Shown: piece after piece, positions 45,330 through 57,300 of the stretch
How positions within the stretch are numbered: position 1 is the stretch's first letter
Layout: each line of letters starts with the position of its first letter
From: Tribonema minus
Lineage: Eukaryota > Sar > Xanthophyceae > Tribonematales > Tribonemataceae
DNA: 64,000 nucleotides
Direction: 5' to 3'
Assembly (NCBI GenBank): GCA_017506865.1
Contig: JAFCMP010000029.1
Location: forward strand, 186,001 to 250,000
Translations under genes and position numbers: made by a program
The notes under the pieces: model-generated
Seen by the model: only the letters and a program-made list of their open reading frames with translations
What the model was told of the DNA's origin: nothing
Database searches by the model: none

Positions 45330-48300
45330 ATGGTGGGCGCCGGCGATGCGGATCCATCGCAGTCTGCAGCGCTAGCCGGCAGCGGCGGCGAGGCGAGCAA
45401 TAGCTGCAGCAGCACCATCGGCTTCGGCGCCGCGTCCTCGCCGCCGCCGCAGGCTGCTGCAGCCAGCAGCAGATTCAACAAATCAGGCGAAAAGGCAGCA
45501 ACGCCGGCGTCTGTGCCGCTCGCAGAGCATACCAACAGCCGCAACACGCCTGCCGCCGCCAAAGCGCCGCCGCAGCAGCCGCAGGCGCAGAGCGCAGCTG
45601 CCGCGGCAGCGGCGCCGCAACGCAGCGTCGCAGCGGCTGCAGTAGCAGCGCCGTCAGCGCCGCCAGCGCAGCCAGCGCCGTCTCCCAGGCCAGCAGCAGC
45701 GCCAGCTGCAGCAGCAGCGCCAGCAGCAGCAGCAGCAGCAGCACCCGCCCCCCCTCGCAGCAGCACCAACAAGCGCAAGCGCGGCAGCATCACCTCGCCG
45801 GACGCCGCCGCGCCCGCCGCCGCTGCACCCGGCAGCGGCGGCCCCGGCGCTGGCGGCAGCAGCGGCGCCGCGGCCAGCGCGCAGCGGCGCGGCGTCATAG
45901 ACGCCTACTTCAAGCCCAGCGAGGGCGCTGCAATCGGCAGCGGCGGCGGCGGCGGCGGCGGAGCTGGCGGCGGCGGCAGCAGGACGCCGCCGGCGCGGCG
46001 CCGCGCCACGTCCGTCGCGTCGGCGACGCTCGTCGGCAGCGGCGGCGGCGGCAGCAGCGCGACCACGACGCGCTTGCAGGGGTACTTTGGCGCGCCGCCA
46101 CCAAGTGGGAGGGAAGGGGGGGATGCGGAGGGGGGAACAGCAGCAGAGGCGGCAGCGGCGGCGAGGGCGGCGGCCGGGGGACAGGGGATGGTGGCAGCAG
46201 AAGCAGCGACGGAGGCGGCGGCGGTGGCGGAGCTGCGCACGGCGCTGGCGGCGAGCGCGGCGCGCGCGGCGGAGATGGAGCGGGAGCTGACGCAGGTGGG
46301 CATACATGCCTACCTACATGCTTCTGAAGTATACATAGCCGACCATATAATCAATAACGCAATAGTGACTTTTAGAGGGGCGAACTACAAACAAAAACAG
46401 GGTCTACCAATGGGCACTCCCTGCGCGCCTCAACTAGCAAACCTATATTGCGCATACTATGAATTAAGAATGGTATTTCGTAGAGTTGAACTATATAGAG
46501 CAAATCCTACAGGCTCAGAGAAAGCAGTACTAGTCTCCCTTTTCAATTGGGCTCGATATATTGATGATATACTGGCCCCAGGCCTCCCAAGTCACGTTAA
46601 CATAGAGGATATTTTATACGATAATAGACACCTAGAAGGAGGTACTGATGGAATATATCCACGACGAATAGCCATAGGGAACACAGACACATACATTGAC
46701 AACCCTATGAACTCAATCTAGAACAATCAGGAACCACAGTAAACTATCTTGACTTACAAATCAAGGTAACAAAAACTGAGCATTTTACCATTGACCTTTA
46801 TGATAAACTACGACACATGCCCGTTTTCAAAGATTACATTCGATTTCCAACTATGCTGACAATACTTTCCGACGAGATAAGGTATGGTGTCTTTTGGTCA
46901 CAATTGTACAGGTTTACTCGAATTATCACCAAACCAAATGATTTCATGAACAGGGTCATATCATATTCCAGGGACATGATCAACCACGGATATTCAACAT
47001 TCAGACTCACTATTAAGCTCAGAAACTTTAGCAAGCGGTATGCCAAAGTACACAACAGACATCATGTCAATCATTTAACAAACGATTAGCTACAAAGTAT
47101 TTCAGAATTATTATTCGTCAATTAACAGCCAACAAACAAAAATGAATACGACTAGCGTATTTATTCTGTATTCATAGCTATGAATCACCACAACCTAAGC
47201 TAAGTAGTGTGGCTCAAAGCTGTGAATATGGTGCGTACGGGGAACCTCCCTGCAAATGCAAATGGGACTTTTCACCCCCACTCTGGGGTGATCTGACTGT
47301 ACGTACGACTCATTTTCTTCAACTTCAACTTGAAGTTTGATGAAACGGTTGAATCAGGATGTAACGGGAAGTCACATCATGTGAATCATTGAGTATGATT
47401 CGCTTATGCAGGGGAGCACATATCGGTGCCCTGCATAATCAATAAGTCGAGGAAAATAAAGCTATAACGTAACACATACGTTGCCTTTTTTAAACATTGC
47501 TGACGGACTACCCGAGACGGAGTGGAAACTGGGTAGATGGAGCTAGAACAGGTGGTTTACACCTCTAGCGCGGCGAAGCTAGGGGACCAGACAAGGCTCC
47601 TGACACGCGCTCCGCTGCTACGCTACTGCTCGTAGGTGAGGAAAGGAGAACGCTACGGATAGCTCGTGCTAAACAACCTGGAGCCTTCGTGTCGCCGCAC
47701 GTTTATTTCGAAACCCCGCACACCACCTTCTACACTACGCGCATTCAAGAGCGCTGTCAATAGCTGCTGCACCTCCTGTGTTTGGAATACCAGCTGGAGC
47801 TGGCCTACCGAACACGTGAGACCTTTCCATACTGAACACCCATGCCCTCGAACGCTACAAAGCTCGCACACAGAAGTCTTTTGACCTGTGGATGTGATGG
47901 CACTGTTTGACTCGTGGCCAATGACTGCAACAGCGGCGACCACGGTTATTGGTGGAAGGCACTAGCGGCTAACCATCCTTTGTCACCTAGAGCTCTACGA
48001 TCTTTTGATTCGTTTCCATATATACATAGACGCCAAGGTTGCAAGGCAGTCTGCGCGCTTCGGGGCGTGGCCTTTGTACACGATTGTAAAACACGCCCCG
48101 TTTCTCGAATGCGCCTAGTCATGATGGCGCGCTCGTGAGAACTGGCGTGCTGCTGCTGGCGTTTGGGGAGTGCACGGCAGCCGGACAGCGCCACTACTGC
48201 AGCTTTGGACGGAAACTACTACGTCTTATGTGCCGCACATGCCGACTGCAGCGCTGCAATGAGGCCGCAGTGCCGCGCTGAAGCGGCAATCAGCGGCCAG

Positions 48301-51300
48301 GTTGCACGCACGGCTTCTCGCGCCTCGTGCTCAGGGTCAGGGTTAGGATTAGCTCTAGTGCCGTGCCAAGTGCTCTGTGAACTGCTCCAACGTGGGGGGC
48401 GGCGGCAGGGGTACACGCAGTGCGCAAACACAATTCAGAGACGGGCATATCTGCCGCTGACAAAGCAAGAAGCTGCGGGCACGCTTTGCGCTACAAAGCT
48501 CTGAAGTTGGAGTAGGATGTATCGACTGCAATGCAGAGCGTTGCTGCGTGCTTGAGGCGGCCGTTGCGTGGTCAGCAATGCCGCAATGGAAGAGCCCGAG
48601 GTCGCCAGTCGAGGGGCCGCTGTACCTGTAAAGTATAGTTGTAGTGGAGTATGATGTCTTCAAAGTACATGTTGTACAAAAAGACAAGTTGAAGTATAGT
48701 ATGGTATGAAACATGTGGTCCGAACAAGAGGTGGAAATGTGTTCACCCATGCCAGCCGATGCTGTTCCTGTTGCACCGGGGGGTGGGCATGCAGATGGCA
48801 TGCGCACACGCTTCAAGGGTATCATATGCCATGTGTGGTACGGAAGTAGTAGGGGTGCTCCGGCAAGTGCGCATTGCTCAGCGTGAGGGTGTAGGGGGTA
48901 GGTATAGCAGAGTATGGTACATCATCAAATAGCGCTAGCAGTACACTTGTGCATGGGTTGGCATGAGGGCTTGAGCTACAACAAATCGGTTTCGTGACAG
49001 CATCTGCGACGAGCACTCGCCCCGGGGCGCAGACGTCACAATCTGTCTGTTTTTCAAAAGCAGAAGGCGCTCTTTCAAGTTGTCAGACAATTGTCGTTGT
49101 CGTCTTGATCGCTGTTGCATGCTGGCTGACCTGCCTTCGTTGCTGGCCTTGCAGGAGCGCGAGGCGCACCGCTCCATGGTGGCAGCGCTCAGGGCGGAGC
49201 TGCACAGGTACGGCCGCGCTCACATGGCAGTAGTTCAATGACAGTGCTCGTATCATGTTAGTGCCCTGGTGAAAGTGACCGAAGGAGCATTACGGTGCGC
49301 ATCGCCGCTTTATGGTGGCAGCGCTCAGGGCGGAGCTGCACAGGTGCGGCAGCGCTCCCATGACGGTCGTCAGGTGACATTGCTTACATGACAACAGTGC
49401 TCAGGCGGCAGTAACCAGATTAGTAATCACAGTGCGCATTGCCGCTTCATGGTGGCAGCGCTCATATGACAGTTCGAAAGTGACAGTGCTTACATGCAGG
49501 TTGTGCTCAGCTGACAGTGCTCAGACAGTGTCGCCGCTTTATGGTGGCAGCGCTCAGGGCGCAGCTGCGGCAGCGCTCCCATGACGGTCGTCAGATGACA
49601 GTACTCACATGACGACATAGCTCGTACGACAGTGCTCATGCCAGATTACAGTGTGCATCGCTGCTTCATGGTGGCGGCGTTCAGGGCAAAGCGGCTGCGT
49701 AGGTGCGGTAGCGCTCAAACGACAGTCCCAAGGTGGCGGTGCTCACACGACGACAGAGCTCAGACGAGCTCAGACGAAAGTCCCAAGATGACAGTGCGCA
49801 TCGCCGCTTCATGGTAGCAGCGCTCCGGGCAGAGGTGCGGCAGCGCTCTGATGGCAGCGCTCAGACGTCAGTGCTCACATGACGACAACGCTCGTGTGGC
49901 AGTGCGCATCGCGCCACGGTGACAGCGCTCAGGGCGGGGCTGCAAGAGTGAGGCAGCGCTCACAGATGTCAGCGCGCAGAGGATACGGCGCGCGTCGCTC
50001 CGCAGCGGCAGCGTGCTCCCGGGAGCGGAGCTGCGCCACGGAGATGACACTGCTCGGTCGACGGCGCACGACACAGATGATGCGCGTGGCAGCAAGCAGC
50101 GCGCCGCACACTGAGAGGCGCAATGGCTGCCGCCGCGCGTGGTTGCGTAGCGGAGGCCGAGAAGCTGCTGCGGTGTGCAGCGCGCCAGATGCAGTGCCCT
50201 GCGCTCTGCGTCGCGTCCTTGCAGATCTCAGCACTGTCCGGGCGGCAGCATGCGCTGAGAGAGAGTTGTGCACGGCAGCAGAGCGCGTTTGCGTGGGGCA
50301 GCGCGTGTCGTCGCTAATGCGAAGCTCGTGTGCGCGCATCGACCTGACAGCGGCCGCTGGCGTGCATGCGCGTGCACAGAGGAGGCTGCGCAGCTGGTGC
50401 AGCTGGCAGTACGCTGGAGAAAAACCACCGCAAATGGCGCCGCATCGGTTCGGCGATAGCGCCGGATCGCTGTTTGGCGGCGAGTGCTCGCTGTCGCAAG
50501 TCTGTGATGCAGTCCACGTGGGGGTGAATGCCTCATGCGCGAGCGCGCATTCGCTCGCGCGTGCAGGGTGGAGGAGAAAACATCAGTTCACCGCACATCG
50601 CTTGTGATCGCATTGTAGCTTCCGCGCGTGAGCGAATGCCTCAATCGTGAGCGCGCGTCTGCCTGCGTGCGCAGGGTGGAGGGCGAAGCAGCCGCAGCGG
50701 CGGACCTGGCGAAGGCGAGGGAGGCTGCGTACATCGGCGTGCTGACGCAGCTGCTGACCAAGGTGCGCATGCCACAACGACTCCGCGCGAGGCCATGTCT
50801 CTGCACGACTTTTGGGGCCAGTGCCAGGGATTCATGTGCTTGGTCCATGCTCGCTGTGGCAACCTCAGGTCTCTATTGAATTTTGGCTGGCAGAATAAAA
50901 GAAATTTGGGGGGTGGGGGGTGGGGGTGGGGTGGGGGTCACCTACATCGTGTACGCGCTAAGGCCGACTTTGTGAACCAAGGGCATATCTACCTGCATGA
51001 AGTACAATAGAGAAATGGCATGTAGCAGCACACTGCGTGACCTTTTGGGCTCGTTGCTGGAACTGCCATGACCCCTGGTGCGGTGGCAGTTACGGGTCAG
51101 GACCTGGATGAGAGATCAAGTCCAGACTACTAGTAAAAGTAGGGCAAGGAAGAGGTGGTCTTGTTCTCACTCGGAGAAAATAATCATCAGCATCACCATG
51201 ACCGCGGAATGGAGTACATGCTGTGTTTTTGGCAGCAGCTGCAGAGCGGTGGCAGGTGGCGGGCGACCCTGATAGTACGGGTGCTAGGGTTTGAGCTAGG

Positions 51301-54300
51301 GTTTCGGTCTGGGCACACACCATGTCATCCTGCTACAGCACGATGGTGCAACAAGAACTAGCGTTAGGGTTACGAATAGGGTTAGGGTTAGTTTGTGCGC
51401 CAGTCATGCCACAGCTCTCGTTCAATAGCCCAACATCACAGGTATACTGAGATGTAATCAGACTTGCTGTAGGTAGGTAGTTTGCGCACTCCTCCGCGGT
51501 GGTGACATGACCGCGGAGGCAGCGATCATCAAGTGCAAGGCATGACCATGCATAATTGCTGGACTTTGATGTATCATGCTTCGCCATGAACATCATGGCC
51601 GGGTGGGTGCGCTTTGTATTACTTAGACGGTGGCGCTGTCAAGTTGCCTGGCATGAGAAAGTACTTCAATGAATGTTACAATGTGTGCAATTCTGATTGG
51701 GCGAAGGAACGGAGGAGCGTCACAGCGAATGTAGCGAAATGAAGGGTTGAAGTCTTGCAAGACTGCCAAGCTCCGGCCTTGATGCACTGTACACCTGCAT
51801 GTTCACAGCGTGCGCGATGGCCTTATCACTGCGAACACTCCTTGAGAGACTGCCCAGCTGCAATTGATAATACAACTTCCATGTCTGCAGTGCAAGTACT
51901 GCGTCGACCGCATCGGCGCAGCTCCGACTGCTGCATGCCCATCTACTTCGAAGTACCAAACATGTGCAGTGGCCTCATCAGACGGCAACGGCGAAGCAAG
52001 CTCCAATCCATGCATACCGTACTTTATGTCTATCTTCACAAGTGTACCGTGTGCGCTTCAGGCGAGCAAGCCCTAACCCTAACCCTAACCCTGAAGCCGC
52101 CGCCTCGCACCTGCTGGGGCGCCGCGCGGCAATGTATGCATAGAAGTATCCTTGTCTACATATTGAATGAAAGCGAATCAAAAGATCGTAGAGCTCTAGG
52201 TGACAAGGGATGGTTAGCCGCAAGTGCCTTCCACCAATGACCGTGGTTGCCGCTGCTGCAGCAATTGGCCACTAGTCAAACAGTACCACCATATCCACTC
52301 GTCAAAAAAGACTTCTGTGTGCAAGCTTTTAGTATTCTTACATCTGATCGTGCGCATTGGCCGTATCAGGCGGCGGCGGCAGAGCGGCAGCACGCACGCG
52401 AGAAGCTCGCTTAGGGTTAGGGTTAGGGTTAGGGTTAGGGTTAGGGTTAGGGTTAGGGTTAGGTTAGGGGTCAGGGTCAGGTTGAGTACCATGCGACAGT
52501 ACGGTACAGAACTGCAAGAGCTCAATGCGTCACACATAAACTACTGCGCCAACTGATGTACAAAATATGCATTGAATTCGTGCGCAATGGCCGCATCAGG
52601 CGGCGGCGGCGGAGCGGCAGCAGGCGCGTGAGCAGCTGGCCGCCGACTCATGCCAACATCTATATATTTTGAAGTTCTGTCATGTCATCTCTTACCCTAT
52701 TATTCTTCTCAAGCTTTTTCATTCATTCTGATCTTTCTGTTGTGCGCGGGGGCCCTATCAGGCGGCGGCGGCAGAGCGGCAGCAGGCGCGCGAGCAACTG
52801 GCCGCCGACTCACATCTGCTGGGGCGCCGCGTGGCGTTGGGGTCCAGGCTGCTGCCCGCGAGGGGCGGCGCGGGGGGCGCGGCGCAGGTGCGTCACCAGG
52901 TCGATGTTCAAGTTGATGTTTCGTAGCACACATGCGTGCTGCTGCGCTGCCAGGCGATGCCGCAGCGCTCTGCGCGTCAACTTGGGTCGCAGCATTGTGG
53001 ATTAGACATGTGACTCACAAAGCTGCCGATCGAGAAAGCTGGGAGCGTCTGCGGTGTCTTAGGGTTAGGGTTAACCCTAACCCTAACCCTAACCCAGTTT
53101 GTGTGTGCTGCGCAAGCTTCACCATTCCAAGTACTTCAAAGCAGTTGACCCTGACTCTCAGGTGTGTCACACTGTAACTGTAATTTTACCGGTGAGAGGC
53201 AGAGGTAGGGCTAGGGTCAGGATGGCGGCAAGCGCAGGATAATACACGAAGACTTCAATGTCTGATGCCTTGTCATTACACAACACCAGAAGCCCTGCAT
53301 GATAACTGAGTGCAGCTAGAGTACATATTGAGTACAGGTAGCTAGTGCACTGTCAGACATGACCAGCAGGATTGTTGCACATGACATCAGGAGTGCAACA
53401 CAGACCAAGAAACTATGAAACCTGCTGGTGACAAGAGGAGCGGAATCAATTCTCAACTGGGAGCCTTCTCATGCTGCACCATGGCACAGGAGGTGTGGGA
53501 GGAAGGGCAGCTCGCAAAGGACCTGCGTGCCAAGGCAGGAGCGCTGCTGGAGCGTAAAAGCAAGCTGGATGCGCGCAGGCGAGTGGAGCGTCCATGTTGA
53601 AGTCCATGCTTTGAAGTTACGTGCAATCATTGAATCGTTGCAATCGGAGCGTTCATGTTCAGGTCAGTGATTGAATGTACATGCAAGAGTACCATCGAGT
53701 CAACTCATGATCATCGAATCAATTGCGAGTGGAGCGTCCATACTGAAGTCAGTGACTGGAGTTACATGCAAGAGCCGTATCATCGAATCAAGTCATGATC
53801 ACTATATCAATTGCGAGCGGAGCGCTCATGTTGAAGTCAGTGATTGTAGTGACATGCAAGAGCTGTATCATGTGAATCAACTCATGATCATTGAATCAGT
53901 TCAGCAGACTGCACATTCAAGTTGATGATTGAGGCCACAAGCAGAGCGCTACATGTAATGTAATTGGATAACCTGATGAAATTGCGCAGGTGTCGGCGGG
54001 GTCATTTCGTGTGGCGGAAACTTGACTTCCAGCATTTTTTTGTTTGCGTGATCACATCGACAATGCACGCTTACTTTTTGCTGATGAATGACAGCAAAGC
54101 ACACGGAAGCCGCGACGTACGGCAGCAACACATCACTTTGTGCCGATTCTACTGCGCTGCAGAGCACAGATATGTTGCAAGGACAGGAGGCACGCCGTCA
54201 TCCCTTCCCCTCCCCCCCGCCAAAAGACCTAAACAATGATTGTTGCACCAGTAGATAATTCGTGGCAGCATGCATGCTGCTGAGCACTGTTACCATGCTG

Positions 54301-57300
54301 CCTCTGCTGCTGCAGAAAAGCAGCGCTCAAGGCCGCCAAGGCGTTCCGCGCTGCGCAGTCAGCCAAGACGACGGCGGCAGCGGCGGACGCGTCCGGCAGC
54401 GGCGGCGGCGCAGACGATGCCGGCTCCAACAGTCAGGTGAGAATTGAAGGTATCATGTTGAAGCTGTTGTTGCTGCGCGTCGTGATGCTGCGACATCGGC
54501 AGTCGGGCGGTAGTTTGTTGTTGAGCGCGGACGATGCCGGCGGCGGCAGTCAGGTGAGAGTTGCAGTTACCACGATCACCCAGGCATCGCCATGCGCATA
54601 ATTATCAGACGTTGCTGTTCTGTCCTTGAGCATTAGGGGTACATCAAGGGCCGTTTTCTGGCGCAGGAGCTGGCGCGGCACATTTCACCTCCCGACGTAG
54701 CTCAACACAAGTAGAGCGCCACTTCGACCGGTGGGCCGAGCTCCAGCCCTAGCCACTCCGTAACCCTCATTCTGGCCCCAACCCAAGAGCTTGTGTCTGA
54801 CACATTCAGAACGCGCGGCTATGCATTTGCTCAGTGCGCATCACACTTCCAGGAGGGCACCCGGTGGTGGTAGAGGAGACACGTCGGTCACAAGTCACGA
54901 GCGCACGCATCGCTCACTTGGTGCGCACTGCCACGTGTTCCTCACTGATTGACAGTTCCAGGAGCTGCTGGTGGTGGAGGAAGAAGAGGCAGTGCGGCGC
55001 CACACGGCTCAGCTGAAAAAGGACGAAGCCGCATATGCTGAGGAGCGCAGAGCCCTGGATGCGCGAAAGGTGGGTAGAGTCAGGGTCGGAGTCGAGGTCA
55101 GGAAGCGACACAGCGCGGGCAGGCGCGCGGGTCTGCAACTGCTTTATCGTGGTCTTCAGTGAGCGTACACATCTGCAACAAGTTCTTCAAGTGGTTGTGA
55201 CGTCACCCCGCTCAGCTCAAAAAGCAAGAAGCCGCGTTTGCCGAGGAGCGCCGAGCCGGGGAGGCGCGCAAGGTGGGTAGAGTCAGAGTCAAGGTCAGGG
55301 TCGGGATCAGGAGAGCGACACCATCGCGGGCAGGCGTGTGACTCTGCACGCGCTTCATTCTGGTACTCTGCATGCATTCACGTCTGACGAATCTGCGGTT
55401 TGTGAGCGGTTATCTGCAAGTGCTTTATTCTGGTACATACTCTGCATGCATCCACATCCAAACGAGTCTTCAGTTTGGAAGCTGTTGCGTCGCCGCACGG
55501 TTGGGCAGAAGCAGGACGTAACGGCGTTCGCCGAGGAGCGCAGAGCGCTGGAGGCGCGCAATGTTCAATAGAGTCAGACTCAGAGTCAGGGTCAGCATGC
55601 GAGGGTGTAGGGGCAGACATACCCGCCTTGTGAGTGTGCGCCCGCACGCCTCACGCGCGGCATTATGTGATGATTCTTGCACTTGAAGTAGAAGTATCAA
55701 ATTCAAAAGTTCACTGTATGTAGTTGATGATATCAAATTAAAGTATTCTCACTGTATTCACCGATACGTACCTGCCCCCCCCCGCGCACGCGCAGGCGCG
55801 GCACATGCGCGAGCTGCGGCGGGCCGCGTGCGAGGACCAGAGGTGCGTCATACTTGAAGTTGAAGTAACCCTCCGGGGTGTCTGTCTGCCAGCGCCGCCG
55901 GCGCTGATGCTGCATCAGGACGCCACGGCACGCGGCGCGCGAGCGCTGACTTCACGCGCATGTACGCGGCGCTGAGCGCTGTCATCGCACTTGCATACAT
56001 ACCTACATGCAGTGTGGAGCGCTGTCACAGGGCGCTGAGCGCTGTCGTGTGCGCAGTGATGAGGCGCGGCAAGCTGCAGTGAAACTGCTCTGCGGTGCGG
56101 CCCTGCGGTCCGTCACCCTGGCATATGCGTAGGTTCTGCGCCGATGCTGCTGACTCTGACCCCGGCAGTTCATCGGCGCTAACCCCAACCCTAACCTTGC
56201 CCCCTGGCATGTGAGAAGTGGTCAGCCCGCTCATGCGCGGAATGTGCGTTGACACGCGTGTAAAGTGTGCAAGAGGTGTGCGCTGGTGCTGCCGATATCA
56301 ATCCAGATGCCTCGTCGTTCTGTTGCCACCGTGTGGCGTTGCGCGTGTGAGTCCTGCATTGATGCTAGCGACCCCCCCCCCCCCCCCTCCCCCCTCTCCC
56401 CTCGTTTCGCATCACTGCGTGCGCGAGACGTGTGTGGACGCTTGCGCAAGCGTCCAGAGCATGAGACGCCTGTGAATCCTCCCCCCCCTCCCCCTTGTTC
56501 GACACCTGCCGTGTGGCACTGCTCAGTCTGCCGGTGCGCAAACGTGCGTGAACGCACGCGCCGAGAGCATGAGCCGCCTGTGTCGCTGTTGACTCCCCCC
56601 CCCCCCCCCCCCCCCTGCCTTCTGTACTGCTGATGTTACCCCCCCCCCCCCCCTGTGTGGCATTGCTCAGTCCGCTGGTGCGCAAGACGTGCGTGGACGC
56701 GTGCGCGGAGGGCCCGCGCGGTCGCTACGTGCTGCTGAACCTGCTCGGCAAGGGCGGCTTCAGCGAGGTCTGGCGCGCTTACGACGTGCGCGGCCTCGGC
56801 GAGGTGGCCGTCAAGGTGAGCGCAACTTCTGCGAACTGTGCAGTGTCACTTGTTTGTGCACGTGTATGAGTCATTTGTCAATGTTTTCAACTGCACACGC
56901 TTCGAAGCACATTGCTATGTCGAGGTGGCCGTCAGGTGAGCGCAGCTTCTGATGTGTAGGGTCTGTGCAGTATAACTGATGTATGCATACATGTGCATCT
57001 ATATATGATACACATACATGGCCATCAGCGAGGTCTGGCGCGCGAATTACGTGCGCGGCCTCGTTGAGGCGGCGGTCAAGGTGAGCGCAGTTTACATGCC
57101 TGCTGACCATAAGGCCGAATCGACATCTCTCCTCAAGTTGTACACTTCAGTTTTCTTGGTTTATGCTACCTGCTGTTAGAAACACGGTGATAGGTTTTTT
57201 GTACCTCTGGAATTGCTTGAATGATGAATTAGAGCCCCTCCTAAGTGCAAGTATTTGTACATAAATTCCATGATGATATCAGCAGCTGCAAAGCACCTGC

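Larger units (their letters stand above)
52085..52655 (+). repeat. Three upstream copies of TLK exon 4 parts
   Basis: At 52085-52135 a middle part (coding LLGRR), at 52365-52410 the 5' end, and at 52590-52650 a longer 5' end are repeated. The second copy stops abruptly at a (TTAGGG)n tract. Confidence 0.8.

Noticed and set aside
45320-46307. Long minus-strand frames opposite TLK exon 1
   Set aside because: These are shadows of a GC-rich, Ala/Gly-coding exon. They are low complexity with no independent motif.
47160-47660. Group II intron ribozyme after the RT
   Set aside because: The RT motifs are of the Penelope-like kind rather than group II, and I could not recognise a domain V. I left it as an unclassified structured stretch.
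49300-49955. Regularly spaced repeats as a CRISPR array
   Set aside because: Units are decayed copies of a neighbouring eukaryotic exon with variable spacing, and the genes are spliced.
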